Positions 22,952 to 34,179 of a stretch of DNA of 64,000 bases are shown piece by piece; the first letter of the stretch is position 1; each line of letters opens with the position of its first letter. Position numbers and translations under genes: made by a program. Origin of the DNA: Lunularia cruciata (taxonomy: Eukaryota > Streptophyta > Marchantiopsida > Lunulariales > Lunulariaceae); the NCBI GenBank assembly GCA_948567375.1, contig OX419756.1, positions 71,500,333 through 71,564,332 of the forward strand, read 5' to 3'. A model generated the notes under the pieces. It was given only the letters and a program-made list of their open reading frames with translations. It was not told where the DNA came from and did no database searches.

Positions 22952-25900
22952 ATGGGGAAACTTCCGGTTTTCTTTGGCAAGGATGGAGAAGATGTGGAGG
23001 CCTTTGTGAGAGACTTCAAGAGAGCTTGCATAGGAAACAATGAGAGGAGGAAGAATGAGTGGGCCTCATTATTACCAGATTTCTTTGAGGATGCAGCACT
23101 TACATGGTATGAGTCAGAATACCAAAAGAGAGAGAGGAGAGAGGGGGAAGAGGAGTCTTGGGAGACTTTGACTTCAGCACTCATTGAGAACTTTCTTCCT
23201 GATGAGAGTTATGAGAGATTGATGAGTGAGGTTACATTTCTCAAGCAAGGAGATGGAGAGAAAGTGAGGGTCTATGTGGAAAGAGTGGAAAAGTTGGAGT
23301 CCAGATTTCGCATAGTGTTGAGGAAGGGTGGGGATGATGTGGAGACTACAATGATTGGCATAGGGGCCATGCTCACCAAGAATTTTGTGGGAGGATTGAG
23401 ACCACAAATTAGAAGCAAGGTGAGATATGAGAAACCTTCTTCCAAGGTTGAAGCTATCAAGATCGCAATTCGTATGGAGGAGAGTTTGGAAGGGGATGAG
23501 AGTGATTTGGTGGTGAAGGAGGTTGTGCATCCTCCTCAAGGCTACAAGTATGGTGGAACTTCTGATACTTTGGTGACAAGGGTTGCACCACAAGTAGTAG
23601 TTGCTCCAATTCTTGCACCTCCACCAAAAGATCCACTCCAAACCATCACAGAACAACTTGTGGATCTCAAGATCAATGTGGTGCAACTATGGGAGAAGAG
23701 AGAGGTGGATCAGAATGTAGGAAGAGGACCTAGGAGTTATGGAAACTATCCATATAGAGGAGGCCAACCAGCTAACAATTTCAATGATAGAAATTGTTTT
23801 GGTTGTGGAGGAAGAGGCCATATCCAAAGGAATTGCCCAAATTCCACTTACCATGGAGGAAGGGGTTATGAGGGAGCCAATAGAGGGAAAGAGGGAGGTA
23901 GTGAAACCCAAGTGGCTCCTAATCCCAACAAAGGTAAGGAGATAGCATCCATAGATGTGGTTGAGAGCAAGTATGAGAAGGGAGAGTGCTCAAACTCCAA
24001 GGGTCTTAATTTGGAGCTTTTGGCACAAGAGAAGAAGAGAGCTCGTTTTGCAGAGGATGTTCACTCTTCTCAAGGATTTACTTCAAGCAAGGATACTCCT
24101 ATGTCTACTAGGAGCACTCGCACCTCAACACCATCAACAACAAAGACTCCAAGGAAGAAGTTGGGGATGGAGGACTTCTTGATCTCAAAGCAACAATGGA
24201 ACTACAATGTGTTGGAGGATGTTGGTAGTCACAAGGCTAACATCACAGTGGGCCAATTAATTGCTTTGAACCCTACCTTGAGAAAGGAGCTTAGAGGTGG
24301 TTTGAGTTCTACAAGGAGCAAAAAGAAGAAGAAGGCAAAAGTTCCAGTATCAATGGGGGTGGTGGATGCCAAGCCAGCACCATGGGAGGCTTGTGAATAT
24401 GCCTCCAAGATTGATGTGAGAGTGAATGGTCACAACATCAAGGATGCATTGGTTGATGGAGGATCAGCAGTGAATGCCATGTCAGAAAGGTTGATGAAGA
24501 AGTTGGGTATGATACCCTCAAGACCTTCAACATTTGTGGTGAGCATGGCAAACAAGCAACAAGTTCGACCAGTAGGGGTGATGGATAAGGTGGTAGTTTC
24601 AGTTATGGGAGTTCAAAATCTCATGACTTTCCAAGTCTTGAAGGATTCAAGCTATGACTTACTTCTTGGGAGGCCATGGTTGAGAGCAGCACGCACAACT
24701 GATCGATGGCACAAAGGGTACTTGAGGATTGGGCCATCAAACCATAGAGTCACTGTTCCTGTGACTAACACCACCAACACTTCACATTCATATACCCCAT
24801 CTTCTAATTATTGGGAATCAGATTCTGAAGAAGGAGCTTCAGGTGTGGACACAAGCATGGAAGAGGAGACTTCCACGGAGGAAGATGAATCTGAATCTGA
24901 TTCAGATGTGTATCCCTTGTGTGCTATGGATTTTGCACCTAAGCCAGAGGTTTTGAAGGACCCAGATAAATCACCATTGACACTTGAGGAGGTAGAGAGA
25001 AGGTTATCTACCCTCAAGTATGGCCCAAATGTTACCAAGGAGGAGAAGGTGAGATTTGAGGAGATTTTCCGCAAGTTCATCCATGTGTTTGCTTTTAGTT
25101 ACAAGGATTTGAAGGAAGTCACCTTGGAGGAGCACAAGATAGAGGTGGAGTCACATGCAAGACCAATCCGCCAAAAGCAACGTCGCATTAGCCCACCAAT
25201 ATCTTTGGTTGTGAAGGAGGAGATTGATAAGCTCAAGGAGGCTGGATTTATCTTTGAGGTGGAGAATTCAGAATGGGTGTCTCCAATTGTCATTGTGAAG
25301 AAAAAGAATGGCAAGCTTCGGGTATGTGTGGATTACAAAAAGCTTAATGCTGTTACCAAGAAGGACTACTACCCATTGCCATTCATTGATGAGATCTTGG
25401 AGGAGGTTGCAGGTCATGAGAGGTACAGTTTTGGAGATGGTTATAGTGGATATAACCAAATAAAGATTGCACCAGAGCATCAACAACTCACCACATTCAC
25501 CACACCTTGGGGAACTTACGCTTTCAAGGTCATGCCTTTTGGGCTTTGCAATGCTCCAGCCACATTCCAACGGTTCATGAACAAGGTATTTGAACCTTTC
25601 ATTGGGAAATTTGTGAGAGATTTCATTGATGACTTTTGTGTCTATGGGAGCAAGGAGGAGCACTTTGAGCACCTAATCAAAGTCTTGCAACGCTTGGATG
25701 AGGCAAATGCATCACTCAACCCAGAGAAGTGCATTTTTGGATGTGAAGAAGGTCTACTTTTGGGGCACATCATCTCCAAGGATGGAATAGCAGTTGATCC
25801 TGAGAAGGTGAGGAAAATCTCAGACCTTCCATTCCCTTCAAGCTTGACAAAGTTACGCCAATTCTTGGGAATGGTTGGGTACTATAGGAGGTTCATCTTC

Positions 25901-27778
25901 TCATTTTCCAACAAGGCTTATGCATTGACCATCTACATGAAGAAGGGTGTAGATTACATGGTGATTTTGGAAGACAAGCAGGCTCTCAAAGCTTTTGAGG
26001 AGCTCAAGCAATCCCTTGTTGTAGCTCCAATTCTTGCTAAACCTGATTGGAGTAAGCCTTTCATCCTCTACACTGATGCTTCTAATGTAGCTATAGGATG
26101 CACTCTTAGTCAATTAGACCAAGATGGGCATGATCATCCAATAGCTTATGCTAGTAGGCAGATGGTTTCAGCAGAGAAGAACTACTCTGTCACAGAGAGA
26201 GAAGGGTTGGCAGTGATCTTTGGTCTCAAGAAGTTTAGACACTACTTGATTGGAGGGAAAGCCACAATTGTCACGGATCACAAGGCTTTGAAGTACATCT
26301 TCAACAAGCCTAATGTTGAAGGGAGACTAGCAAGGTGGATGATACTCTTGTCTGAGTATGACTACACAATTGAGGATAGGCCAGGAAAGAAACATGCAAA
26401 TGCTGATTTGTTATCTAGAGCCTATGATCATGATGGAGATGAGCCAGTAGATGATTCCTTCCCGGATGAGGAGCTCATGACAATCTCAGTCACTCAAGAG
26501 ATTCCAATGGAGTACAAGGAGATTGTGGATTTTGTGACAAGAGGTAACTATCCAGAAGGGATGCATGCTAGGGAGAGGAAGGCCCTTGCAGCAAGATCTA
26601 GACCTTACACAATGGTGGAGGATATTCTTTTTCACCAAGGAGCAGATGGTCTACTTCGAAGAGCAGTGGGTAAGGAAGAGTCTATCCTACTCATAAAGGA
26701 GTTTCATGAAGGTTTAGTATGTGGAGGACACTTTGCAGGAAAGGTGACTGCTTTCAAGATTCTAGATGCAGGTTACCATTGGAGAGGGATTTTCAAGGAT
26801 TGTCTTGATTATTGCAAAACTTGTCATGTTTGTCAAGCTTTTGCTAGAAAGTCTACATCCACTCCACCACTTAGATCAATTCCATTGCTAGGACCTTTTG
26901 AGAAGTGGGGAATTGATTTTGTAGGACCTCTCAATAGAACCCCAAGGAACAATCGGTACATTGTGGTAGTTACTGATTACCTTACCAAGTGGGTTGAGGC
27001 TAGACCATTGAGGGACAAGAATGAAGATGAAGTGGGTAGATTTCTTTATGAACGCATTATCACTAGGTTTGGATGCCCTTTGGAGTTGGTTTCTGATAGA
27101 GGAGGAGAGTTTACAAGAAGCATTACTACAGCCATGCTACGACATTTCTCTATCACACATAGAGTAACTACATCCTATAAGCCAAATTCCAATGGCTTGG
27201 CAGAGAGAACCAATCAGACCTTGTGCATGATGTTGGCCAAAGATGCAGAAATGGAGGGGGCTAAACATCATTGGGACAAGAGGATTCATGCAGTTTTGTG
27301 GGAGTATAGGACAACCATGAAGACTTCCACTGGATATTCTCCATTCCAATTGGTGTATGGTATTGAGTCTACCTTACCTATTCACTTTGATCTTCCTACC
27401 TTCCAAAGCATTCATAGGAGATTGAAGAAAGCACAAGGAAGTGATGCAGGGAAGTCAAGGAAGGATCAACTCATGGAGTTGGAAGAGGCAAGAGCAGTTG
27501 CTATGGTTCGAGTGGAGCAAGCCCAAAGGAAACAAAAGGAGAGCTATGACAAGAGGCAAGGCAAGAAGAAGGTGGAGCCTTTCAAAGAAGGTGATTGGGT
27601 AATGTTGTTTGATTCCATTCGATTCAAGAGAGTGCAAAAGAAGTTTTTGCCTAAGTACTTTGGACCTTTCATAGTAGAGAAGGTGTGGGGCAATTACACC
27701 TATGATCTCAAGGAGTTGGGAGGAAGACACTTTGATAGGATTAACCATGATAAGTTGAAGATGTACCATAGAAGGTAG
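22952..27778 (+). CDS. Gag-Pol polyprotein of the young gypsy element
   Basis: A single frame of 1,608 residues encodes all replication functions. In order: Gag capsid-like region (1-250), CCHC knuckle C-F-G-C-G-G-R-G-H-I-Q-R-N-C (282-295), aspartic protease with V-D-G-G-S (Asp502), an acidic Ser/Glu linker (about 620-660), reverse transcriptase (about 760-950; Asp829, Asp893, Asp894 in F-I-D-D), RNase H (from T-D-A-S, Asp1042), and integrase with HHCC zinc site (His1252, His1260, Cys1291, Cys1294) and Asp1322, Asp1382, Glu1418 (D,D-35-E). The C terminus ends soon after I-N-H-D-K-L-K without a chromodomain. All catalytic residues are present. With no frameshift between Gag and Pol, the excess of Gag must be produced in another way, for example by protein turnover or splicing. 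Confidence 0.96.
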   Translation: MGKLPVFFGKDGEDVEAFVRDFKRACIGNNERRKNEWASLLPDFFEDAALTWYESEYQKRERREGEEESWETLTSALIENFLPDESYERLMSEVTFLKQGDGEKVRVYVERVEKLESRFRIVLRKGGDDVETTMIGIGAMLTKNFVGGLRPQIRSKVRYEKPSSKVEAIKIAIRMEESLEGDESDLVVKEVVHPPQGYKYGGTSDTLVTRVAPQVVVAPILAPPPKDPLQTITEQLVDLKINVVQLWEKREVDQNVGRGPRSYGNYPYRGGQPANNFNDRNCFGCGGRGHIQRNCPNSTYHGGRGYEGANRGKEGGSETQVAPNPNKGKEIASIDVVESKYEKGECSNSKGLNLELLAQEKKRARFAEDVHSSQGFTSSKDTPMSTRSTRTSTPSTTKTPRKKLGMEDFLISKQQWNYNVLEDVGSHKANITVGQLIALNPTLRKELRGGLSSTRSKKKKKAKVPVSMGVVDAKPAPWEACEYASKIDVRVNGHNIKDALVDGGSAVNAMSERLMKKLGMIPSRPSTFVVSMANKQQVRPVGVMDKVVVSVMGVQNLMTFQVLKDSSYDLLLGRPWLRAARTTDRWHKGYLRIGPSNHRVTVPVTNTTNTSHSYTPSSNYWESDSEEGASGVDTSMEEETSTEEDESESDSDVYPLCAMDFAPKPEVLKDPDKSPLTLEEVERRLSTLKYGPNVTKEEKVRFEEIFRKFIHVFAFSYKDLKEVTLEEHKIEVESHARPIRQKQRRISPPISLVVKEEIDKLKEAGFIFEVENSEWVSPIVIVKKKNGKLRVCVDYKKLNAVTKKDYYPLPFIDEILEEVAGHERYSFGDGYSGYNQIKIAPEHQQLTTFTTPWGTYAFKVMPFGLCNAPATFQRFMNKVFEPFIGKFVRDFIDDFCVYGSKEEHFEHLIKVLQRLDEANASLNPEKCIFGCEEGLLLGHIISKDGIAVDPEKVRKISDLPFPSSLTKLRQFLGMVGYYRRFIFSFSNKAYALTIYMKKGVDYMVILEDKQALKAFEELKQSLVVAPILAKPDWSKPFILYTDASNVAIGCTLSQLDQDGHDHPIAYASRQMVSAEKNYSVTEREGLAVIFGLKKFRHYLIGGKATIVTDHKALKYIFNKPNVEGRLARWMILLSEYDYTIEDRPGKKHANADLLSRAYDHDGDEPVDDSFPDEELMTISVTQEIPMEYKEIVDFVTRGNYPEGMHARERKALAARSRPYTMVEDILFHQGADGLLRRAVGKEESILLIKEFHEGLVCGGHFAGKVTAFKILDAGYHWRGIFKDCLDYCKTCHVCQAFARKSTSTPPLRSIPLLGPFEKWGIDFVGPLNRTPRNNRYIVVVTDYLTKWVEARPLRDKNEDEVGRFLYERIITRFGCPLELVSDRGGEFTRSITTAMLRHFSITHRVTTSYKPNSNGLAERTNQTLCMMLAKDAEMEGAKHHWDKRIHAVLWEYRTTMKTSTGYSPFQLVYGIESTLPIHFDLPTFQSIHRRLKKAQGSDAGKSRKDQLMELEEARAVAMVRVEQAQRKQKESYDKRQGKKKVEPFKEGDWVMLFDSIRFKRVQKKFLPKYFGPFIVEKVWGNYTYDLKELGGRHFDRINHDKLKMYHRR

Positions 27779-27826
27779 AGAGACCTTCACTTTGAGGACA
27801 AAGTGAAAACTTAGTCCGGGGGTAAA
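27779..27826 (+). promoter_or_regulatory. Polypurine-tract region before the 3' LTR
   Basis: The 48 bases between the Gag-Pol stop and the 3' LTR include CACTTTG-AGGA-CAAAGTG, an inverted repeat, and end GTCCGGGGGTAAA against the LTR. The G5 run is the likely plus-strand primer site. Confidence 0.6.
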
Positions 27827-28505
27827 TGTAACACCCATTTGTGCATGTGTGTGGTATTGTGATATTTAGCTTGGTATTACAAGTACTTAAGAGATATTAT
27901 TTATATAGAGATAAAGGATGGTTCTATATTAGTCATGGTTAGCTAAAGTTAGTCATAGCTAAGATAGATGGGACTTTACTTTAGAGGAAGTAGAAAAGAT
28001 GAGCACCACTATTTTGGATTTTAGTGTGTTGACTTGGTATTATTCCTAGGTGTTTGGCTTTGGGGAAAGAGTTGAGAACTCTTGGGCCCGCAAGCCTTTT
28101 TGTTTTGGATTCTTCTTTAGTCCAAGGATAGCCCATGTGAAGGAATCCTTGCTTTAGTGGTTGGGTCAAGATAAGGGGAATATGCCCATGTGAATGGATA
28201 TTCCTTTCTACTTTTTGACTTTACTTGACTTTTAGTCTAGTAACTTGAGTTACTACGGTAATTAGTAACTTTGGTATGTAACTATTTCACAAGTATATAA
28301 ACAAGGAGTGAGGAGGTACTCATCATCCTTTCATTTGCAACTATCTCTCTCTCATTGAGTTCTCTAGTGAGCAATGTCTTGAGTCTTGGAGTGTTAGCCT
28401 TGGAGGAGTATGATGGAGTTGGGGTTCCTTGCCTTCTTAGTCCATGGTGCGCTACCATAATAGCCATCAGAGGTTCATCCTGAGTGAGAGACAGGCCGGC
28501 TCACA
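27827..28505 (+). repeat. 3' LTR of the young element
   Basis: Same length (679 bp) and same ends as the 5' LTR, with identical translations of the long frames inside it, so divergence is at or near zero. It supplies the polyadenylation signal for the element transcript. Confidence 0.93.
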
Positions 28506-28549
28506 GCTCCAAACTCCAACATACTCCAATCAGTATGAACCTGAAATGG

Positions 28550-29632
28550 TCATCCTTTGATCAGTCTCCTCAAAATAGGAATAGATGTCAACCTCTCCTT
28601 GAGCTCTATAAAAGCTCTCTCATGCTCATCTCCCCAACACCACTCTTGTGTAAGCTTGGTCAGCTTTGTCAAGGCCTTGGCAATGACACTAAATCCTCTA
28701 ACATAGCGGTGATAAAAGTTTTCTAACCCAAGGAATGCTTGCACTCTTATCACATCCATAGGCCAAGGAATACGTGCAATAGCCTCCACCTTGGTTTCTT
28801 GAACACCAAGTCCTCTGGGATAGATAGTGTGACCCATATACTCAAACTGCTCATGGAAGAACCTACACTTCTCAAGATATAATTTGAGTCCATGAGATCT
28901 CAACCTCTCAAACACTTCCAACAACTGTCTCTCATGCTCCTCCATAGTAGTGCTATAGACTAAAATGTCATCAATATAGCACCGAGAAAAATCCAATCTA
29001 GCTAGGATCCTATCCATGACCCTTTGGAACTCAGTAGGAACATTGTTTAACCCAAATGGTAAGAACCTCCATTGATATAACACATCCTTGCCGTGAGTAT
29101 TAATAGCCCAAAATGATATCTTGTACTTATCCTCATCCTTGATCGGCATCTGATGATATCCCGCTCAAAGATCCAAAGTACTGAAGACCTTTGCATGCCC
29201 AATCGCATAAAAAATCTCCTTTGCTATAAGCATGGTATACCAATCAACCCTAGTCTATCGGTTGATAGGATGGTAATCTCCACACATCTGCCTATCTATG
29301 TAGTTGCTATGCATATCCTTCTTGGGTGACATCATTGTAGCTGATGTATACTCTCCATGTGAGATCTCTACCAAACCAGTCTCAAAAAGGTCTCTACTTT
29401 GGCTATGAATCAATGTACTCTCCATGCCACTATAGCAATAAGGACGCCAAAAAACTGGTGTATTGCTAGTCAGCTTAATCCATATACCAGGTTCCTTTAG
29501 AGCACACAAATCCTTCATACTGAAGGCAAAACAACTTGTGTAGCTCCTCAAGAACCTCCAAACTCTCCGTCTTTCCTCTCCTATAAGCTTAGGTCCAAGA
29601 TCTGGCTCCCAAGTATCCTCTATAATTGTCAT
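28550..29632 (-). pseudogene. Reverse transcriptase remnant of the old gypsy element
   Basis: The 199-codon frame at 28,550-29,149 has F-L-P-F-G-L-N-N-V-P, the catalytic C-Y-I-D-D-I-L-V-Y and the thumb-side G-H-T-I block. The frame at 29,255-29,632 has the amino-terminal part, with M-S-P-K-K-D and C-G-D-Y-H-P-I-N-R. A break separates the two. On the left, the RNase H start (V-H-T-D-W-S) runs into the insertion point at 28,506 and resumes at 20,703. Confidence 0.8.
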
Positions 29633-32039
29633 AGGAGTGGAAGACGTACTGACTAGCTGCTACATTGGGCCCTTGGGAGCAGTAGTGTCATGCTCTTGAC
29701 CACTAGAGGTCCCAACCTCTGTGTGAAAAACTCCCTCCACTTTGGCTGCAAGCTCCACACGTCCTCTAGCTGCATCCTAAGTGGACCAAGGGTGTATAAT
29801 CCAAGTAGCCCATGCTCACCTAGATGGACTCCAAGTAGACCACTCTCCCTAATAGCTACTGGCTGTGTCCTAAGAATACCATGTCCACTTGGTCCATCAC
29901 CCCCAACATGTGCCTGAATTGTCTCAATAAGCATAGGGCTCACAAGTGTCCAAGTGGTGATGCCTATCAAGCGCATCCTATGCTGCTTTGCCAAACCAAG
30001 GCTCACAATCTAAGTCAAACAATTCAGGCTCATAGCCTGACCTAACACTTGACACATGGATGCCTAACACATGCCTAACATGGACCTAACACTTGACACA
30101 TGGATGCCTTTGATACTGTTGGAACAATAGTAATACCAATGCAAAAACCCATTGCCCGCTCTCTCTCATCAGTGTTGGGCTCCACTAATTGTTGTAACTT
30201 CGAGTCCCATACAAGTCAAGGTCCTCCCTCTCAAAAAGCATGAGAGCTTGGGAAACTCATAAGTGTGGGAAAAGCGGCTCTAGGCTATCCAACTAGGTTC
30301 ACCATTGCCATAGGTGACCTATCAGCCACTACCACCGTATGAGATTGATGCCCCACATCCAAGATGTCATCAACAAGGATGTGGTCTAGTCGTTGCATCC
30401 CATCATATGCATGTTATAGAATCTTTCGAGGTAAGAGGTTTGTCCACCAAAGACAAAGATGATGAGCCCATGATCCCACTCTCGCTGCATCCAACAATAC
30501 AGTGGGTCCCATCCAAGAATGGACATGATGTGTACTCACCACCCCTCTGGTGCAAGAATCACCCATCAAAGGAGCATTCTCCAAAAGAAAGCTAGAGAAC
30601 AGATTGATGAACCTGGAGATGTTGTAGTATCTGTAACATCTCCCAAAACACACCAAAATGAAGATCCTAAAGACCCAAACCTTGGCCATCACGTGTATGT
30701 CCCTGACATGGCTATCCAAAAATCACCAAGTGAACATGCATATGTCTCTCCAGGTCATGCGCTCCCAATAAGGAAATGTTTGCTGGTAGGGCCCTTTGGT
30801 AACCTCTAACTGCTGACATTAGTAATAACTCCGGATATCGATAGGCCAAGTGTGTCACATGATGTAGAGAGACTCACCTAGCAGTCTCATCTCTCTCCAC
30901 ATAAAAGTACATCTGTACTCATATACCCAGTTGTAATACTGCAGCTAGTCCGGTGCTTATCCCACCAAACAACTCTAATAGACATATCCCCTCCATTAGA
31001 TACTGCCAAACAATGAGTGTGGTATCCAGAAGTGTCAAAGTAAGCAACTCTGGAGGCTCATCTTCACACTCATCTCTTGATGATACAAAAGCTCCACTCC
31101 AAGCCTATTGCACCAACTGATCTGCATGCTGCGGTAATGCCTCCTCTGAACTCCGACTATTGCATCCTTCCCCAACATAAGGGGCTGCACACTAGAGTCT
31201 AACAAGACTCTCTTGGTGTATAGATCTTCCTTGAAGGTCCCACCAAGTAAAAAGTCCCCCTCTGGTTATCCAATAGGACAACACCAGGTGTGAACCGTGC
31301 TCTCTCAAAGGCCGGTCTAGTTGGCAACTCCTCTAGTCTAGCCGTTGTTGCCTACCATAAGCCATTGGTCGTTGAACAGATCCCATGCTCCTCAAACAAT
31401 TTAGCTCCACTATCAACCACCTCTTCTCTCATAGTAGGAACCACATCATCCCTACTCTCACAAATTATGGCAGCCAACCAAAACATTTGGAGTTGGGTCA
31501 ACTCTCAATGTAAACATATCATTGGCTGAAAACAAAGAGCACCACATAATCAGTTGAGCAATCCCCAACATCGTGCTAGACTCAGTCTGTGTAGTAGCAG
31601 GTGGCTGACTAGTAGGTAGTCCATTGTGTACTCCATCACCACCTACCACACCTACACTAGGACGTCTAGGAGCCATGGATGTCGTCTGCAATGCCTCTGA
31701 TAGCGTGAAAGACCGGGGAAGTCTGACCTATCTCCCAACCTCTCCTCTTTATAGGTCCAACTCCACTGATGCTCCTCTAGGCTCTAGAGCACGTACTACA
31801 CTCCTAGTTGTTGCTAGAGATACAACCACTTGTGCTGCTCCGCCCATGAAGTCCAAAGCATCTCTATCACCAACATATGAGGTAGAAGCCTTAGCACCAA
31901 ATCTAATCTCCTCTGAGCAATGGCCATACTAGGTGTAGATCCTCTACCACCACCTCTACCACCTCGTCCACCATGAACTGGAGCTCCTCTACTACCTGCC
32001 ATAACAGCCCTACCACTCAGTAACTCCAAGTGTAGGTCA

Positions 32040-32944
32040 AAGCACCGATCACTAGTGTGACCAAATCTGTGGCAATGCTCACACTACCTCTGTGTTGGCT
32101 ATGATGCGCCCAAGGTATCAAGTCCATTGCCTTGAGTACACTCTCTTTGATGATGAGGTCCACCACAAGTCCAACAAGCAACACCACTACTCACTGGCTG
32201 CTATTGACCCCAAAATGAAGGTAAGGGTCTAACTCCACTAGGCACCCACTTGCTCCATAGGATCTAGGCTGTCCATCTTGTCCTCAAAAACCAACTGGGC
32301 GTGGTGCACTCTATTGCACTCTAGAAGAAATAACAACTATGGATGAGGTCTCCCTACCAAATTTAGATGTCACCACCTTCTCCTCCACCATGTTGAGCTC
32401 AATACACTCAACCAAACCAAAGTCCACTACCAAAGTGAGCAAAGTAGCATGTAACAATGTAGCATCACGAACTCTACGTTGCAACTCCTTGTCCAATATC
32501 CCATACCAAAATTGGACTGCCTGGACCTCAATAACTCCATGAGTGAAACTGATCAGCTGCCTCATGCAAGTGTATGCCTCACGTAGGCTCTCTCTAGCCT
32601 TCCGTTGGAACTCTTGCAAGCTCCTCAACTTGTCAATCCGCACTCCTTGGTAGTTCTGTCTCAAACATTGGAAGAACTCCACCATAAGGGTTAAACCCCG
32701 GTACCACATCACTTCTTGCGGTGGTACCTCTACTCATGGTAACACTACCTCCAGCTAGTGCACCTCCACTAGCTCCACCAACACTACTCGAGCTAGAACT
32801 TGTGGGTACAACCGATCTACTCTTCGCAACCAAGCCTGAAGTGTTTGGAGACCAATATTTTCTCCATAACTCAATCTCTTCCAAATGAGCTCTCCTGAAC
32901 TCATGGTAGTCGTCCATCGGTGGACCCTCCAAATGATGAAACAA
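32040..32944 (-). pseudogene. Gag remnant of the old gypsy element with two zinc knuckles
   Basis: The frame at 32,311-32,712 has Q-N-Y-Q-G-V-R-I-D-K-L-R-S-L-Q-E-F and later V-Q-F-W-Y-G-I, typical of gypsy Gag. Further on, about 32,180-32,050, the minus strand gives C-W-T-C-G-G-P-H-H-Q-R-E-C and C-E-H-C-H-R-F-G-H-T-S-D-R-C, two zinc knuckles in a row. Stops separate the parts. Confidence 0.65.
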
Positions 32945-34179
32945 CCTCTTCTATGCCATGAAGGGTATAAACAAAATCGGGTTCCGTATCTATTGCAGAT
33001 CACACCAACTATCAAACTCTTGGATGAAGTAATCCAACTCAACAGTACACATTATACCAAAATAATGCTTAGGGCCTTTGGAGGCCCCATAAATCTCATC
33101 CATGTCCTATAATAACGGTGCGGACACACCAAGTGCACTCTCAACTGAATCAGCTCTTGTGTCAAACTCCAATTCAAAGTCAATCTACTCCTTCATTGGG
33201 ACCTAAGATACAAGTTGATACTAAACGCCACTTTGAGTAAACCCATTACATATTGTAGGGCCATCTCCTCTGGAATCTCCAAAAAACTCCATAGTGACAA
33301 AGTAACCGCAACCACAACCGCAAACTGTAACAAGTACCCCACCAAGTGCCAACACCAACCGAGCACCACCAAGTGCCAAAACTAACAGAATATTACCCAC
33401 TAATGTAACTCTAATTGAGACAACTACACTAGGGGCAAGGGCGACCTGCAACCTACCATCACAACACATATTCTCATGGTCTGCAAGTCATCATTTCTTA
33501 CCTCACCGGAGAGAAACAAAGATAGTCTAACTAGTCATCACTCCAGCCTCACTATCAAGAGCACACCAGAGCACTAATGCTCAAAATTCAAGGCACCTCA
33601 CACAAAGATGGTGCACAAATAAGAAGTAGAGAATGGAGGAGGTCCAATCACAAGAATGCTAAACAAAAACATTCAATCTCATAAAATCAACATGGGGCTA
33701 ACTATGCCACCATTTGGCATTTGACATAATTAGAGTATCTATCTACTTCTTGAGCTACGAGGATCACCGAGGATCGGATCAATGTTCTTCTCACCAAAAT
33801 CTGATATAACTCCTTTACAAAATTTGATGTAAAATTTGACATAAATCCCTAAAAATGGCTGACTGAAAATCATCCGCTAACTCTTCATTCAAGCTAAATT
33901 GGAAAAATTGATTTCATCCAATCTTTAATTTGTGAGGATTTGCTCCCAATTCCACTTTCAATTTCAACTCGCAACAAATTGGTCCTAAGCTCAAAATCAC
34001 AACTAACGCTTGAAAATTACTTCTCCTTAGCTTCAAATTTTGCCAGCATTTCTACACATTCTCTCTCTCAAGGAAATGTGAATTGCTCAATCAAGACACC
34101 ATGATCCACTGAGCTTGGAGATACCACCAACACTCGTAGTTCTTGTACCCAATTTCCCCTTGACTCACTTCTATGATGT

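Larger units (their letters stand above)
20704..28505 (+). mobile_element. Complete young Ty3/gypsy retrotransposon, 7,802 bp
   Basis: The element has two 679-bp LTRs (20,704-21,382 and 27,827-28,505) with TG...CA ends, a primer-binding site 4 bases after the 5' LTR, a 1.57-kb leader with an extra zinc-knuckle frame, one intact 1,608-residue Gag-Pol frame (22,952-27,778), and a G-rich tract just before the 3' LTR. All features sit 7,123 bp apart between the LTRs, and long open frames in both LTRs give identical translations, so the LTRs are nearly or fully identical. A 4-bp GCTC flanks both ends (20,700-20,703; 28,506-28,509). There is no chromodomain and no envelope-like frame. The element looks able to transpose. 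Confidence 0.95.

Noticed and set aside
27455..27838. Possible envelope-like frame after Pol
   Set aside because: The frame is antisense to integrase, and nothing coding lies between the Gag-Pol stop and the 3' LTR, so the element has no envelope gene.
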